The notes under the pieces are model-generated. The model searched no databases. It was not told the origin of the DNA and worked only from the letters and a program-made list of their open reading frames with translations. 64,000 nucleotides of DNA, taken from NCBI RefSeq assembly GCF_900112135.1, contig NZ_FOLC01000003.1, positions 1 through 64,000 of the forward strand, read 5' to 3'. A program made the position numbers and the translations under genes. Shown one piece after another: positions 50,584 through 60,050 of this stretch. Each line of letters begins with the position of its first letter. Position 1 is the stretch's first letter. Origin of the DNA: Collimonas sp. OK412. Lineage in GTDB: Bacteria; Pseudomonadota; Gammaproteobacteria; Burkholderiales; Burkholderiaceae_D.

Positions 50584-51729
50584 TCAAGCTGCCGCCAATC
50601 GCCACAAGGAAGTCAGCTCGGCGGCGCGCGCGGCGTGCAACGGATCGGTTTCGTCGCTGGCCTTCGGATGCTGCGGCCGGATATCGGTTTTCCCCAGCAC
50701 TTTCAGGCCCGCTGCCTCGATCGCCGCCAGCAGCTCGGCGCGCGGGCGCAAGCCCAGGTGTTCAGCCAGGTCGGACAGGATCAGCCAGCCCTCGCCGCCC
50801 GGCTCCAGATGTTGCGCCAGGCCGCCCAGGAATCCGCGCAGCATGCGGCTCTCAGGATCGTACACCGCATGTTCGATGGGCGAGCTGGGCCGCGCCGGAA
50901 TCCAGGGCGGATTGCAGATCACCAGCGGCGCCCGGCCCTCAGGAAACAAGTCAGCCTGCAACAGCGTTACCTGGCCGTCCAGCTCCAGCCGCACCAGGTT
51001 CTCGCGCGCGCAACGCAGGGCGCGCGGGTCCATGTCGGTGGCCACGACGCGTTCCACGCCGCGTTTAGCCAATAACGCCGCCAGCACGCCGGTGCCGGTG
51101 CCGATATCAAAAGCCAGCTTGGCGGACGGCAACGGCGCCGCCGCCACCAGCCCGATATATTCGCCGCGCACCGGCGAATACACGCCGTAGTGCGGATGGA
51201 TGCGTTCACCCAGCGCGGCAATCTCGACGCCCTTCTTGCGCCACTCATGAGCGCCGATCAGCCCCAGCAGTTCGCGCAGCGACGCCACGAACGGCTCCGC
51301 CGGCGCGCCATACGCTTCGTTGCAGGCGAGCTGCACATCGGGTGCGCGGCGCAACGGAATGCTGTAGTCGGCGTCGAACGGCAGCAACAGCATGCCCAGG
51401 GTGCGCGCCCGCTGCGATTGGGCCTGGCGGTGCAGGTTGAAGGCGTCGACCGGCGAAACCGGCTGCTTGCGCGGCTTGCCGCGCTTGTCAGGCTTCGGTT
51501 CGGCGCGCCGCGCCAGCGCTTGCAGCAACTGGCGGGCGTTCTGGAAATCGCCGCGCCAGAGCATGCCGGTGCCTTCGCAAGCCAGGCGGTAAGCGGTGTC
51601 GGCGGTCATCCGGTCGTCGGCAATCACGACCCGTTTCGGTGCGGTGTTGCCGTTTTCCGAGCGCCAGCGCGCTGAGCGCGGCTGGTCTTCCTCGATCCAA
51701 TGGATCATAGGCTGTTCGCTTGCCGTCAT
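50584..51729 (-). CDS. class I SAM-dependent methyltransferase (HemK/RlmF-like)
   Basis: The 381-residue protein has a Rossmann methyltransferase domain: the SAM motif DIGTGTGVLAALLAKRG (motif I), VVATDMDPRALRCAREN (acidic loop) and NPPW in VICNPPWIPARP. NPPW/NPPY marks enzymes that methylate planar nitrogen in glutamine, adenine or guanine. The N-terminal ~180 residues are an extra domain. The 275 bases downstream (50309-50583) hold no gene that I can see. Confidence 0.8.
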   Translation of the reverse strand: MTASEQPMIHWIEEDQPRSARWRSENGNTAPKRVVIADDRMTADTAYRLACEGTGMLWRGDFQNARQLLQALARRAEPKPDKRGKPRKQPVSPVDAFNLHRQAQSQRARTLGMLLLPFDADYSIPLRRAPDVQLACNEAYGAPAEPFVASLRELLGLIGAHEWRKKGVEIAALGERIHPHYGVYSPVRGEYIGLVAAAPLPSAKLAFDIGTGTGVLAALLAKRGVERVVATDMDPRALRCARENLVRLELDGQVTLLQADLFPEGRAPLVICNPPWIPARPSSPIEHAVYDPESRMLRGFLGGLAQHLEPGGEGWLILSDLAEHLGLRPRAELLAAIEAAGLKVLGKTDIRPQHPKASDETDPLHAARAAELTSLWRLAAA

Positions 51730-51857
51730 AAGGCGCCTGCAGGATGGTCGGCCGAAGGCAATTCGACGGTGGTGAAATTCAAGCGCATGGATTGGTCTCG
51801 ATCAGTGTAGGTAGGCAGGGAGCAGATCACGATGTTTGGCAAAACATCATCTGCATC

Positions 51858-51884
51858 GCCCGTTTGCGGTCACCGCAAACGGGC
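51858..51884. repeat. perfect 12-bp hairpin
   Basis: GCCCGTTTGCGG (51858-51869), loop TCA and CCGCAAACGGGC (51873-51884) form a perfect stem between the methyltransferase start and the chemoreceptor end. It has no T run, so it may be an extragenic palindrome or an atypical terminator for the chemoreceptor genes. Confidence 0.6.
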
Positions 51885-51954
51885 ATCTTCGATAGTTCCC
51901 GAGTATACCTCTTGACTGCTGCCATGCGCCGATTCTTTCATCCAGCCGATTCAG

Positions 51955-52010
51955 GGCCGACCGCGTCTCGCCGACCGCATCTCGCCGACCGCATCTAGCC
52001 GACCGCCTTA
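51955..52010. repeat. four tandem 14-bp repeats abutting the chemoreceptor stop codon
   Basis: Four 14-bp units occupy 51955-51968, 51969-51982, 51983-51996 and 51997-52010. Units two and three are identical (CGCCGACCGCATCT). Unit one differs by two bases and unit four by more. The last unit contains the complement of the TAA stop of the chemoreceptor at 52008-52010. This array is likely to be unstable in length. Confidence 0.75.
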
Positions 52011-53789
52011 AAACGTCTCCCAGTCATCCGCGTTGGATGCGGCCAGCTTGACCGCGGGCGCTTTCCACGGCGTTTGCTGCACCTTGACGGATGCGGGCTT
52101 GCTCGCGACGGCGCGCGTTTTGGTGGCGGCGACCGTCTTCAAGACCGGAGGCGGCGAGCGTTTCACCGGCGCCGGCCTGGCGCCCAGCACCGGCTCTGCG
52201 CGTTTGGCAGGGGTCGACGGCACGCTGCTGCGCTGTTGCTCGGCTACATGGAATACCGACACCGCATCCTGCAGGCGCTGCGCCTGTCCTTCCAGCGAAC
52301 CGGCCGCTGCCGCTACCTGCTCCACCAGCGCGGCATTCTGCTGCGTGACCTGGTCCATCTGCGTCACGGCCTGGTTGACCTGTTCGATGCCGCTGCTTTG
52401 TTCTTCCGAAGCCACCGTGACTTCCGCCATGATGTCGGTCACGCGCTTGACCGCCTGCACGATTTCATCCATGGTCCGGCCAGCCCTGGCCACCAGTTCG
52501 GAGCCGCCGTCCACCTTGTCGACAGAATCGCCGATCAGTTCCTTGATTTCCTTCGCTGCCTGGGCGCTGCGCTGCGCCAGGTTGCGCACCTCGGCCGCGA
52601 CCACCGCAAAACCGCGCCCCTGTTCGCCGGCGCGGGCCGCCTCTACCGCCGCGTTCAGCGCCAGGATATTGGTCTGGAACGCAATGCCGTCGATCACACC
52701 GATGATGTCGGCGATGCGCCGGGAGCTGTCGGTAATGCCTTGCATGGTATGCACTACCTGTCCGACCACCTCGCCACCCTTGGCGGCGATATCGGAAGCG
52801 CTCTGCGCCAGGTTGCCCGCCTGGCGGGCGTTGTCGGCATTCTGCCGCACGGTGGCGGTCAGCTGCTCCATGCTGGCCGCGGTCTGCTGCAGCGACGCCG
52901 CCTGCTGCTCGGTGCGCGCCGACAGGTCGCTGTTGCCGGCCGAGATTTCCTTGATCGAGGCGCCGATATTGTGCGTGCCCTCGCGGATTTCGGTGATGGC
53001 CGCCGCCAGCTGCTGCTGCATCTGCCGCATGGCGTGCAGCAGGCTCGACTTGTCCTTGCCGTCGACCACTACCGTCACATCCAGTTCGCCGCCGGCGATC
53101 CTGGCGGCGATGGCGGCGGCATAGCTGGGTTCTCCGCCCAGGCTGCGCGTCACGCTGCGGATGATCAGCAGCATGGTCGCCGACACCGTCACGCCGATCA
53201 CAAACATGATCAGCAGCTGCCTGAGCAGGTTGTCGTAAAACGCGGCCTGCACATCATTGACGAACACGCCGGACACCAGGAACCAGTCCCACGGCGCGAA
53301 ATAATTCACCTGGCTGATTTTTTCGGCGCGGGTGTCTGTGGTGCCCGGCAAGCGGCCCATGTAATGGACGATGCCTTGCTGTTGCTGCTTGCCCAGCTTG
53401 ACCATTTCCACGTAATACAGCTTGCCGTCGGTATCCTTGCGCTCGCCGACGTTCTTGTTGACGATATCCTTGCTGGTCGGGTGCATCAGCACCACTGGCT
53501 GCGAATCGAAGACAAACACGTAGTTGTCCTGCGCATAGCGCATGGTGCCGATGCGCTGCAGGGCCTGGCTTTGCGCATCCGCCAGGCTGAGCCGGCCGGC
53601 GGCGACATCGTCGGCGTAACCTTTGACGATGCCGGCCGCGGTTTCCACCACATTCTTCAACCCCGCCTCGCGCTCCTTCATCATGGTGTCGCGGGTATTC
53701 AAGGCCGACCAGCCGGCCAGCAGCAGCAATCCCAGCCACATGACCGCCAGCACCAGCCACAGTTTTGCTTTCAGACTCAGATTTTTCAT
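52008..53789 (-). CDS. methyl-accepting chemotaxis protein with Cache domain and DWETF tether
   Basis: The 593-residue receptor has a transmembrane helix at about 8-28, a periplasmic single-Cache domain (about 35-185, with [20 protein letters not shown] and [11 protein letters not shown]), TM2 near 192-213, and HAMP. The cytoplasmic signalling hairpin has [20 protein letters not shown] at its tip. The Pro/Ala/Lys-rich C-terminal linker ends in DWETF (589-593), equivalent to the NWETF pentapeptide that docks CheR and CheB. It follows another receptor gene by 21 bases, probably in one transcript. The ligand is unknown; Cache_2 often binds small carboxylates. Confidence 0.9.
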   Translation of the reverse strand: MKNLSLKAKLWLVLAVMWLGLLLLAGWSALNTRDTMMKEREAGLKNVVETAAGIVKGYADDVAAGRLSLADAQSQALQRIGTMRYAQDNYVFVFDSQPVVLMHPTSKDIVNKNVGERKDTDGKLYYVEMVKLGKQQQQGIVHYMGRLPGTTDTRAEKISQVNYFAPWDWFLVSGVFVNDVQAAFYDNLLRQLLIMFVIGVTVSATMLLIIRSVTRSLGGEPSYAAAIAARIAGGELDVTVVVDGKDKSSLLHAMRQMQQQLAAAITEIREGTHNIGASIKEISAGNSDLSARTEQQAASLQQTAASMEQLTATVRQNADNARQAGNLAQSASDIAAKGGEVVGQVVHTMQGITDSSRRIADIIGVIDGIAFQTNILALNAAVEAARAGEQGRGFAVVAAEVRNLAQRSAQAAKEIKELIGDSVDKVDGGSELVARAGRTMDEIVQAVKRVTDIMAEVTVASEEQSSGIEQVNQAVTQMDQVTQQNAALVEQVAAAAGSLEGQAQRLQDAVSVFHVAEQQRSSVPSTPAKRAEPVLGARPAPVKRSPPPVLKTVAATKTRAVASKPASVKVQQTPWKAPAVKLAASNADDWETF

Positions 53790-53810
53790 ACTTCCCCTAT
53801 GAGATAGAAC

Positions 53811-55469
53811 CTAGGCTGCAACTCGCCGCGCTGCGGGCCTAGACGATAATTGCGCCTGCGGCGGCGTGATGTTGCGCGCCCGCGCAGACGGTTCGGCAGC
53901 GAATGCCTGGCTGACCTGGCCGCTGCCGGTCTTGAACACGCTCACCATCTGCGCCAGGTTGACTGCCTGTTCCTGCAGCGACGCTGCTGCTGCGGCGGCT
54001 TGCTCCACCAGCGCCGCGTTTTGCTGGGTGACCTCGTCCATTTGCGCAATCGCGTGGTTGACCTGCTCGATGCCCGTGCTTTGTTCCTGGCTGGCGGTGG
54101 CGATCTCGCCGATGATGTCGGTCACCCGCTTGACGCTGGTCACCACCTCGCCCATGGTTGCGCCGGCCTGTTCGACCAGCTTGCTGCCGCTGCCGACCTG
54201 GCTCACCGAATCGTCGATCAGCACCTTGATTTCCTTGGCCGCGGCGGCCGAACGCTGCGCCAGGCTGCGCACTTCCGAAGCGACCACCGCAAAACCGCGC
54301 CCCTGTTCGCCGGCGCGCGCCGCTTCCACTGCCGCATTCAGGGCCAGGATATTGGTCTGGAACGCAATGCCGTCGATGACGCCGATGATGTCGACGATTT
54401 TCTTCGACGAGCTGCGGATGTTGCCCATGGTGTCCACCACCTGCGACACCACGGCGCTGCTGTTGCTCGCCACCTGCGAAGCGGTCACCGCCAGCTGGTT
54501 GGCCTGCCGTGCATTGTCGGCGTTCTGCTTGACGGTCGAGGTCAGCTGTTCCATCGCCGACGCGGTTTCTTCCAGCGATCCGGCCTGCTGTTCGGTGCGG
54601 CTCGACAGGTCCAGGTTGCCGCTGGCGATCTGGCCGGAGGCAGTGGCGATGGTGTCGGCTGAACTCTTGATGTTGGTGATCGTGTGCAGCAGCGATGTGC
54701 GCATGCATTTCATGGCATACACCAGGCTGCGCGTATCGCCGGGCCGGGTCGCGATGTCCAGGCTGAGGTCGCCGTCGGCGATGCGGTTGGCGATAGCGGC
54801 CGCAGCGCCGGGATCGCCGCCGATCGCGGCCAGCATGCTGCGGTTGGAATAGATCACCAGCGCCACCAGCGCCAGCGCCACCACCAGCAGGATGGCGCCG
54901 GCCTGGTACAGCGACTGCATGAAAGCCAGGTTCAGGTCGTCCACATAGATGCCGGTGGTGGCGATCCAGTCCCACGGCTGGTAGCCAAGCGCGAACGACA
55001 TCTTCGGCACCGGTTCGGCGGAGCCGACGCGCGGCCAGACATAATCGACGAAACCGCCGCCGCTCTGGCTGCCGGCCTTGGAAATCAGGACGAACACCAG
55101 GTTGCCCTCGGGATCCTTGAAATCGCTCATCTTGCGGCCGTCCAGTTCCGGCTTGATCGGATGCATGACCATCACTTCATTCGAAGTCGAGACCGAAAAA
55201 TAACCGTCCTTGCCATAGCGCATGGCCTTCAGCCGCGCCAGCGCCTGCTGCTGCGCCTCGCTCTTGCCGAGGGCGCCGCTGGCGGCCATGGCGCCGTATT
55301 CCTTGATCACGTTCATGGCGACATTGGAGACATTGATCAAATCGCTTTTACGCTCTTCCAGCCGGATCTGCCGCGCCTGGTAAGCATTGAATACGGAGAT
55401 CGAAAATAGTGCGACCAGGCTGACCAGCAGCGGCAGCCATAGTTTCTGCGTAAAAGATAATCTGTTCAT
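53811..55469 (-). CDS. methyl-accepting chemotaxis protein with Cache domain
   Basis: I start it at ATG 55469 with GGAG seven bases upstream, giving 552 residues; the open frame begins further upstream. The layout is like its neighbour: TM1, single-Cache domain ([35 protein letters not shown]), TM2, HAMP and the [20 protein letters not shown] hairpin. It has no pentapeptide tether and ends [10 protein letters not shown]. The two receptors are paralogues, differing mainly in the linker and tail. Confidence 0.9.
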   Translation of the reverse strand: MNRLSFTQKLWLPLLVSLVALFSISVFNAYQARQIRLEERKSDLINVSNVAMNVIKEYGAMAASGALGKSEAQQQALARLKAMRYGKDGYFSVSTSNEVMVMHPIKPELDGRKMSDFKDPEGNLVFVLISKAGSQSGGGFVDYVWPRVGSAEPVPKMSFALGYQPWDWIATTGIYVDDLNLAFMQSLYQAGAILLVVALALVALVIYSNRSMLAAIGGDPGAAAAIANRIADGDLSLDIATRPGDTRSLVYAMKCMRTSLLHTITNIKSSADTIATASGQIASGNLDLSSRTEQQAGSLEETASAMEQLTSTVKQNADNARQANQLAVTASQVASNSSAVVSQVVDTMGNIRSSSKKIVDIIGVIDGIAFQTNILALNAAVEAARAGEQGRGFAVVASEVRSLAQRSAAAAKEIKVLIDDSVSQVGSGSKLVEQAGATMGEVVTSVKRVTDIIGEIATASQEQSTGIEQVNHAIAQMDEVTQQNAALVEQAAAAAASLQEQAVNLAQMVSVFKTGSGQVSQAFAAEPSARARNITPPQAQLSSRPAARRVAA

Positions 55470-55940
55470 GAATGGGTCTCCGTTTGCCTTGGCAATTATC
55501 GATAACATGCGGCGCCGAGGCGCCGGCACGGGAAGCATTTGCTGCTCTCCTATGCATTAACGGCAGCGCCGCTGCATAGCTGAAGGGGTAGGAGACGAGA
55601 ATTGTGCGCAACAGCGCCAGGCGCCGGAACCGGAGCGGATCTGCCGGCGGCAGTTTGACAATCGGAATCGCCGCTGACGACGGCACAAGGGATTATTGAT
55701 TGTTACCTTCGAGATTTCACAATGATATACAAATCAGTATCCAAAAATCTGCAATAATCGGCGCCCGGCACTGTTCCGGCATTGCCAAAAAGTCGCCCGC
55801 TTTCGATCTGACTGGTTTATTGTATCCGCTTAGAAACTCACCAGAATGGCGCAGTTGTCAGTTAACCAACTCCAAACCATTCTCGAACCGCGGACCGGGA
55901 GAACGCACCAACCACCGATCAACGACAGGAGAGATAACAC
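55470..55940. other. divergent intergenic region upstream of wspA
   Basis: About 470 bases between the minus-strand receptor and wspA hold no convincing gene. The segment from 55690 to 55790 is AT-rich and should contain the promoters. I found no clear sigma28-type motif. wspA is preceded by ACAGGAGAG and begins with GTG. Confidence 0.5.
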
Positions 55941-57569
55941 GTGAAGCAATGGACTATTCGGCAAAGAATGCTGGTCAGTTTCGGCCTGATCCTGGCGTTG
56001 ATGGGATTCATGGCCGGCATTACCTATCTCAAGCTGGCGGCGATCGAACACGAAACCACCAGTTTCCAGACCGACTCCATGCCCGGCCTGGAATTGAGCA
56101 CAGGCATCCGTTCGACCTGGTTCCAGAGTTACCTGCTGATGCTGCAGGTAGTGGCGCTGGACAACCCGGATGAACGCAAGCAAGACCTGGCGACCATCCA
56201 CGCCGACGCCGAGAAAATGGACAAGCTGGTCACAGACTACGACAAGACCATTTTCGAAAACCAGGACCGAATCAATTTCAACGCCTTCAAGGCTGCCCGC
56301 GTCCAATACGACCGGCTCATGGCCGAGGTCTTGAAGCTGGACGATTCCCAAAAGAATGCGCAAGCCCGCGCCCTGCTGATACAACAGCTGGAACCAGCCT
56401 GGCAGGTTGGACGCAACGCCGCTACCCAGCTGCGCGACTTCAACCAGCAGGCCGAAGTGCGCTCGGTGGACAAGATCGAAGCTGCGGTAGTGGTCGCCAA
56501 AAGCACGTTGCTGGTAGCGCTGGTGATCGCCCTGGCCTCGGCCCTGATCTGCGGTTTCTTCCTGCTGCGCGCCATCACACGGCCGATGGCGGACCTGATC
56601 GCGGCGCTGGAAGTGATCCGCTCCGGCGACCTTTCGCAACGCCTGAACCTCAACCGCCACGACGAATTCCAGGCGCTGGAAGCGGGCCTCAACCGCATGT
56701 CGGACGAACTGACCGGACTGGTCGGGCAAGCGCAGAAATCGGCGGTGCAGGTCACCACGTCGGTGGTCGAAATCGCCGCCACCGCCAAGCAGCAGCAGGC
56801 CACCGCCAACGAAACCGCGGCCACCACCACCGAGATCGGCGCCACGTCGCGCGAGATCTATTCCACTTCGCGCGAGCTGGTGAACACCATGAACGAAGTG
56901 TCGTCCGGGGCGGAGGAAGCGGCGCGGCTGGTCGGCACCGGCCAGGCCGGCCTGACCCAGATGGAAGACACCATGCACCACGTGATGGATGCAGCCGGTT
57001 CGGTCAATGCCAAGCTGGCCATCCTCAACGAAAAGGCCAGCAACATCAACCAGGTCGTGACCACCATCACCAAGGTCGCCGGGCAAACCAACCTGCTATC
57101 GCTGAACGCCGCCATCGAAGCGGAAAAAGCCGGCGAATACGGCCGCGGATTTTCCGTGGTGGCGACCGAAATCCGTCGCCTGGCCGACCAGACCGCGGTG
57201 GCCACCTACGACATCGAACAGATGGTGAAAGAGATCCAGTCCGCGGTATCGGCCGGCGTCATGGGCATGGATAAATTTTCCGAAGAGGTACGGCGCGGCA
57301 TCGCCGACGTGCAGAACGTCGGCACCCAGCTGTCGCAGATCATCCAGCAGGTGCAGGCCCTGACGCCGCGCTTCCAGTCGGTCAATGAAGGGGTGCAGGC
57401 GCAAGCCATCGGCGCCGAACAGATCAGCCAGGCGCTGACCCAGCTGAGCGAAGCCGCCCAGCAAAGCGTGGAATCGCTGCGCCAGTCGAGCCAGGCGATC
57501 GATGAACTGACGCTGACCGCCAACGGCCTGCGCAACGGCGTCTCGCGCTTCAAGCTGAAGCTCGGCTGA
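55941..57569 (+). CDS. wspA: Wsp-system receptor (methyl-accepting chemotaxis protein)
   Basis: The 542-residue protein begins with GTG at 55941 after AGGAGA. It has TM1 (residues 9-30), a four-helix-bundle type periplasmic domain to about 190, TM2, HAMP ([20 protein letters not shown]) and a signalling hairpin with [19 protein letters not shown]. The length equals WspA of Pseudomonas. WspA senses surface contact or membrane stress and activates WspE. No C-terminal pentapeptide is present. It is the first gene of the wspABCDEFR operon. Confidence 0.9.
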   Translation: MKQWTIRQRMLVSFGLILALMGFMAGITYLKLAAIEHETTSFQTDSMPGLELSTGIRSTWFQSYLLMLQVVALDNPDERKQDLATIHADAEKMDKLVTDYDKTIFENQDRINFNAFKAARVQYDRLMAEVLKLDDSQKNAQARALLIQQLEPAWQVGRNAATQLRDFNQQAEVRSVDKIEAAVVVAKSTLLVALVIALASALICGFFLLRAITRPMADLIAALEVIRSGDLSQRLNLNRHDEFQALEAGLNRMSDELTGLVGQAQKSAVQVTTSVVEIAATAKQQQATANETAATTTEIGATSREIYSTSRELVNTMNEVSSGAEEAARLVGTGQAGLTQMEDTMHHVMDAAGSVNAKLAILNEKASNINQVVTTITKVAGQTNLLSLNAAIEAEKAGEYGRGFSVVATEIRRLADQTAVATYDIEQMVKEIQSAVSAGVMGMDKFSEEVRRGIADVQNVGTQLSQIIQQVQALTPRFQSVNEGVQAQAIGAEQISQALTQLSEAAQQSVESLRQSSQAIDELTLTANGLRNGVSRFKLKLG

Positions 57570-57591
57570 GGCAGCCGCGGAGTTGCCCCCC

Positions 57592-58050
57592 ATGCTTTTC
57601 TTATTGTTCAAAATCGGCCAGGACCATTACGCGCTCGACACCAGCCAGGTCGCGGTAGTGCTGTCGCTGGTCAGCCTGAAACAGATACCGGCGACCGCAC
57701 CCTGGGTGGCCGGCGTGTTCACCTACCAGGGCCAGTCGGTGCCGGTGATCGACCTCAGCCAGCTGGCGCTGGGCCGCCCTGCCCAGCGCCGCCTGAGCAC
57801 CCGCATCGTGCTGGTGCACTATCCGGCCCCGGGCCCGGACAGCCGCCTGCTGGGACTGGTGCTGGAAAAATCCAGCGAAATCATGCGCCGCGAGCCGTCC
57901 GAGTTCCGCGGCAGCGGCCTCGATCACAGCGACGCGCCTTACCTGGGGCCGGTTACCGACGATGCGCGCGGACTGATCCAGTCGGTCCGGGTGCAAGACC
58001 TGCTGCCGCCTGAAGTACGGGCGCAACTGTTTCCGGCCGCGGAGCAATAA
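57592..58050 (+). CDS. wspB: CheW-like adaptor of the Wsp system
   Basis: I start it at ATG 57592 (a TTG nine bases earlier is possible). The 152-residue CheW-like domain has LFKIGQDHYALDTSQVAVVL, GVFTYQGQSVPVIDLSQL and IVLVHYP. It links WspA to WspE. Its stop overlaps the start of wspC (TAATG). Confidence 0.88.
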   Translation: MLFLLFKIGQDHYALDTSQVAVVLSLVSLKQIPATAPWVAGVFTYQGQSVPVIDLSQLALGRPAQRRLSTRIVLVHYPAPGPDSRLLGLVLEKSSEIMRREPSEFRGSGLDHSDAPYLGPVTDDARGLIQSVRVQDLLPPEVRAQLFPAAEQ

Positions 58051-59285
58051 TGCCGCTGGAAAAATTCGAAGCCATGCTGAAGCGTACGATGGGGCTGGAT
58101 GTCCAGTCCATCGGCCGCCCCATGCTTGAGCGCGCCGTGCACGAACGGCGCGACAAAAGCGGCCTCGACGACCTTGACGCCTACTGGCTGCTGCTGCAGA
58201 TGTCGGAGCAGGAACAGCTGCACCTGATCGAATCGGTCATCGTCCCGGAAACCTGGTTCTTCCGCAATCGCGAAGCGTTCAATGAAATGGTGCAGCTGCT
58301 GCCGCAGCGGCTGGTCAGCGCCAGTCTGCCTTTGCGCATCCTGAGCCTGCCCTGCTCTACCGGCGAAGAGCCGTACTCGATTGCAATGGCATTGCTGGAC
58401 ATTGGCATGCCGCCGCAGCATTTCCGCATTGACGCCATCGACATCAGCCCGCAATCGCTGGCCATTGCGCGCCAGGCGGTATACGGCAAGAATTCGTTCC
58501 GCGGCGATTTTCTCGCGTTCCGCGATCACTATTTTGCCCTCAATGAACAGGGTTATGCGTTGTCGGAAACGGTGCGCCAGCAGGTATGCTTCATCCAGGG
58601 CAACCTGTTTGCGCCCGGCTTGCTGTATGGCGAAGCGCCTTACGACATCATCTTTTGCCGCAACCTGCTGATCTATTTCGACCGCGCCACCCAGCACCAG
58701 GCTGTCACCATCCTGACCCAGCGGCTGGCGCCTGAGGGCTTGCTGTTTGTCGGTCCGGCCGAAAGCGCCTTGATGATGCAGCATGCGCTGACGCCGATCA
58801 AGGCGCCGATGGCCTTCGCCTTCCGCCAGGGCGCGCCCAGGCAGGATGCGGCCAAACCGGCGCCGGCCGCTGTCTTCGCACCGCAGCCGCCGGCGCGTCC
58901 TGCGCCAAGATCGGCTGCCATACGCACCGCGCCTTCCAAGGCCAGGTCCGCGGCCGATTCGCCACCGCTGCCGCAGGCCACCCTGGCACAGGTGCAGCTG
59001 CTGGCCGACCAGGGCAAACTGGACGAAGCCGCCAGCCTGTGCGAACAGCTGATCCAGCATCATGGCGCATCGGCCGCCGCATACTACCTGATGGGCCTGA
59101 TCCACGACGCTGGCGACCGCAAGCAAGCCGCGGCGGACTGCTATCGCAAAGCCTTGTACCTGGAACCAGCCCATGCCGGCGCCATGACGCACCTGGCAGC
59201 CCTGCTGCAAACCCAGGGCGACGCCGCCGGCGCCAGGCTCCTGCAACAGCGCGCGCGGCGTTCGGCAGAAAACAATCCGCCTTGA
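58050..59285 (+). CDS. wspC: CheR-type methyltransferase with TPR domain
   Basis: The 411-residue protein has a CheR methyltransferase: an N-terminal helical domain, PETWFFR (66-72), the SAM site LSLPCSTGEEPYSIAM, and CRNLLIYFDRATQ. An Ala/Pro-rich linker follows (about 270-310). Two or three TPR units (AQVQLLADQGKLDEAASLCE, AAAYYLMGLIHDAGDRKQAA) make up the C-terminus. It methylates WspA, raising output. TPR-CheR fusions are the Wsp hallmark. Confidence 0.9.
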   Translation: MPLEKFEAMLKRTMGLDVQSIGRPMLERAVHERRDKSGLDDLDAYWLLLQMSEQEQLHLIESVIVPETWFFRNREAFNEMVQLLPQRLVSASLPLRILSLPCSTGEEPYSIAMALLDIGMPPQHFRIDAIDISPQSLAIARQAVYGKNSFRGDFLAFRDHYFALNEQGYALSETVRQQVCFIQGNLFAPGLLYGEAPYDIIFCRNLLIYFDRATQHQAVTILTQRLAPEGLLFVGPAESALMMQHALTPIKAPMAFAFRQGAPRQDAAKPAPAAVFAPQPPARPAPRSAAIRTAPSKARSAADSPPLPQATLAQVQLLADQGKLDEAASLCEQLIQHHGASAAAYYLMGLIHDAGDRKQAAADCYRKALYLEPAHAGAMTHLAALLQTQGDAAGARLLQQRARRSAENNPP

Positions 59286-59366
59286 CATGCACTTGACCAC
59301 GGCACCCGCCCATCACTCCCGGACCGGCTATTCCAGCCTGCCGGTTAGTCGTATGATGTGGCAATC

Positions 59367-60050
59367 ATGAGCACACCACTTGATTATCAAATCGACAGCG
59401 CGCTGATCGACGACTGCTGGAACCGCATCGGCGTGCGCGGCGATTCCTCGTGCGAGCGCCTGGCGCTGCACATCGATTGCCGCAACTGCCCGGTGCATGC
59501 ACGCGCTGCAGCCGAGCTGCTCGACCGTTTGCAGATCGACGACATCGGCGACGGCTGGCGCGAGCAAGCCGAGCAGCCGGCGGAAAACACAGCCGGCCTG
59601 CAGTCCTTGCTGCTGTTCCGCATCGGCGAAGAATGGCTGGCGCTGCCGACCGCGCTGCTGGAAGAGATCACCGAGCTGCGCACCGTGCACCGTTTGCCGC
59701 ACCGGCAAAACGCCGTCGTGCTCGGCATCAGCAATATCCGCGGGGCGCTGGTGACTTGCGTGTCGCTGGCGGCGATGCTCGGCATCAGCAACGACAGCCA
59801 AGCCACAGCGCGCCAGGAACTGCTGCGGCGCATGCTGATCGTCAGGCACAACGGCCAGACCACCGCCTTCACCGCAGATGAAGTGCATGGCACCTTGCGT
59901 GTCGCCGCTTCCGCCTGGCAGCCGGTGCCGACCACGCTGACGCGCGCCGCCGGCCACTTCACCCATGCCGTGATCCAATGGAACGGGCATAGCGTCGGCT
60001 TGCTGGACCAGGAACTGCTGTTCCACACGCTGGATCGGAGCCTGGCATGA
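59367..60050 (+). CDS. wspD: CheW-like protein of the Wsp system
   Basis: I start it at ATG 59367; a GTG at 59358 is possible. The 227-residue protein has an N-terminal segment with Cys residues (CWNRIGVRGDSSC, CRNCPVHA), then a CheW domain with LFRIGEEWLALPTALLEEI and GISNIRGALVTCVSLAAML. It probably links receptor and kinase redundantly with WspB. Its end overlaps the wspE start by 4 bases. Confidence 0.88.
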   Translation: MSTPLDYQIDSALIDDCWNRIGVRGDSSCERLALHIDCRNCPVHARAAAELLDRLQIDDIGDGWREQAEQPAENTAGLQSLLLFRIGEEWLALPTALLEEITELRTVHRLPHRQNAVVLGISNIRGALVTCVSLAAMLGISNDSQATARQELLRRMLIVRHNGQTTAFTADEVHGTLRVAASAWQPVPTTLTRAAGHFTHAVIQWNGHSVGLLDQELLFHTLDRSLA

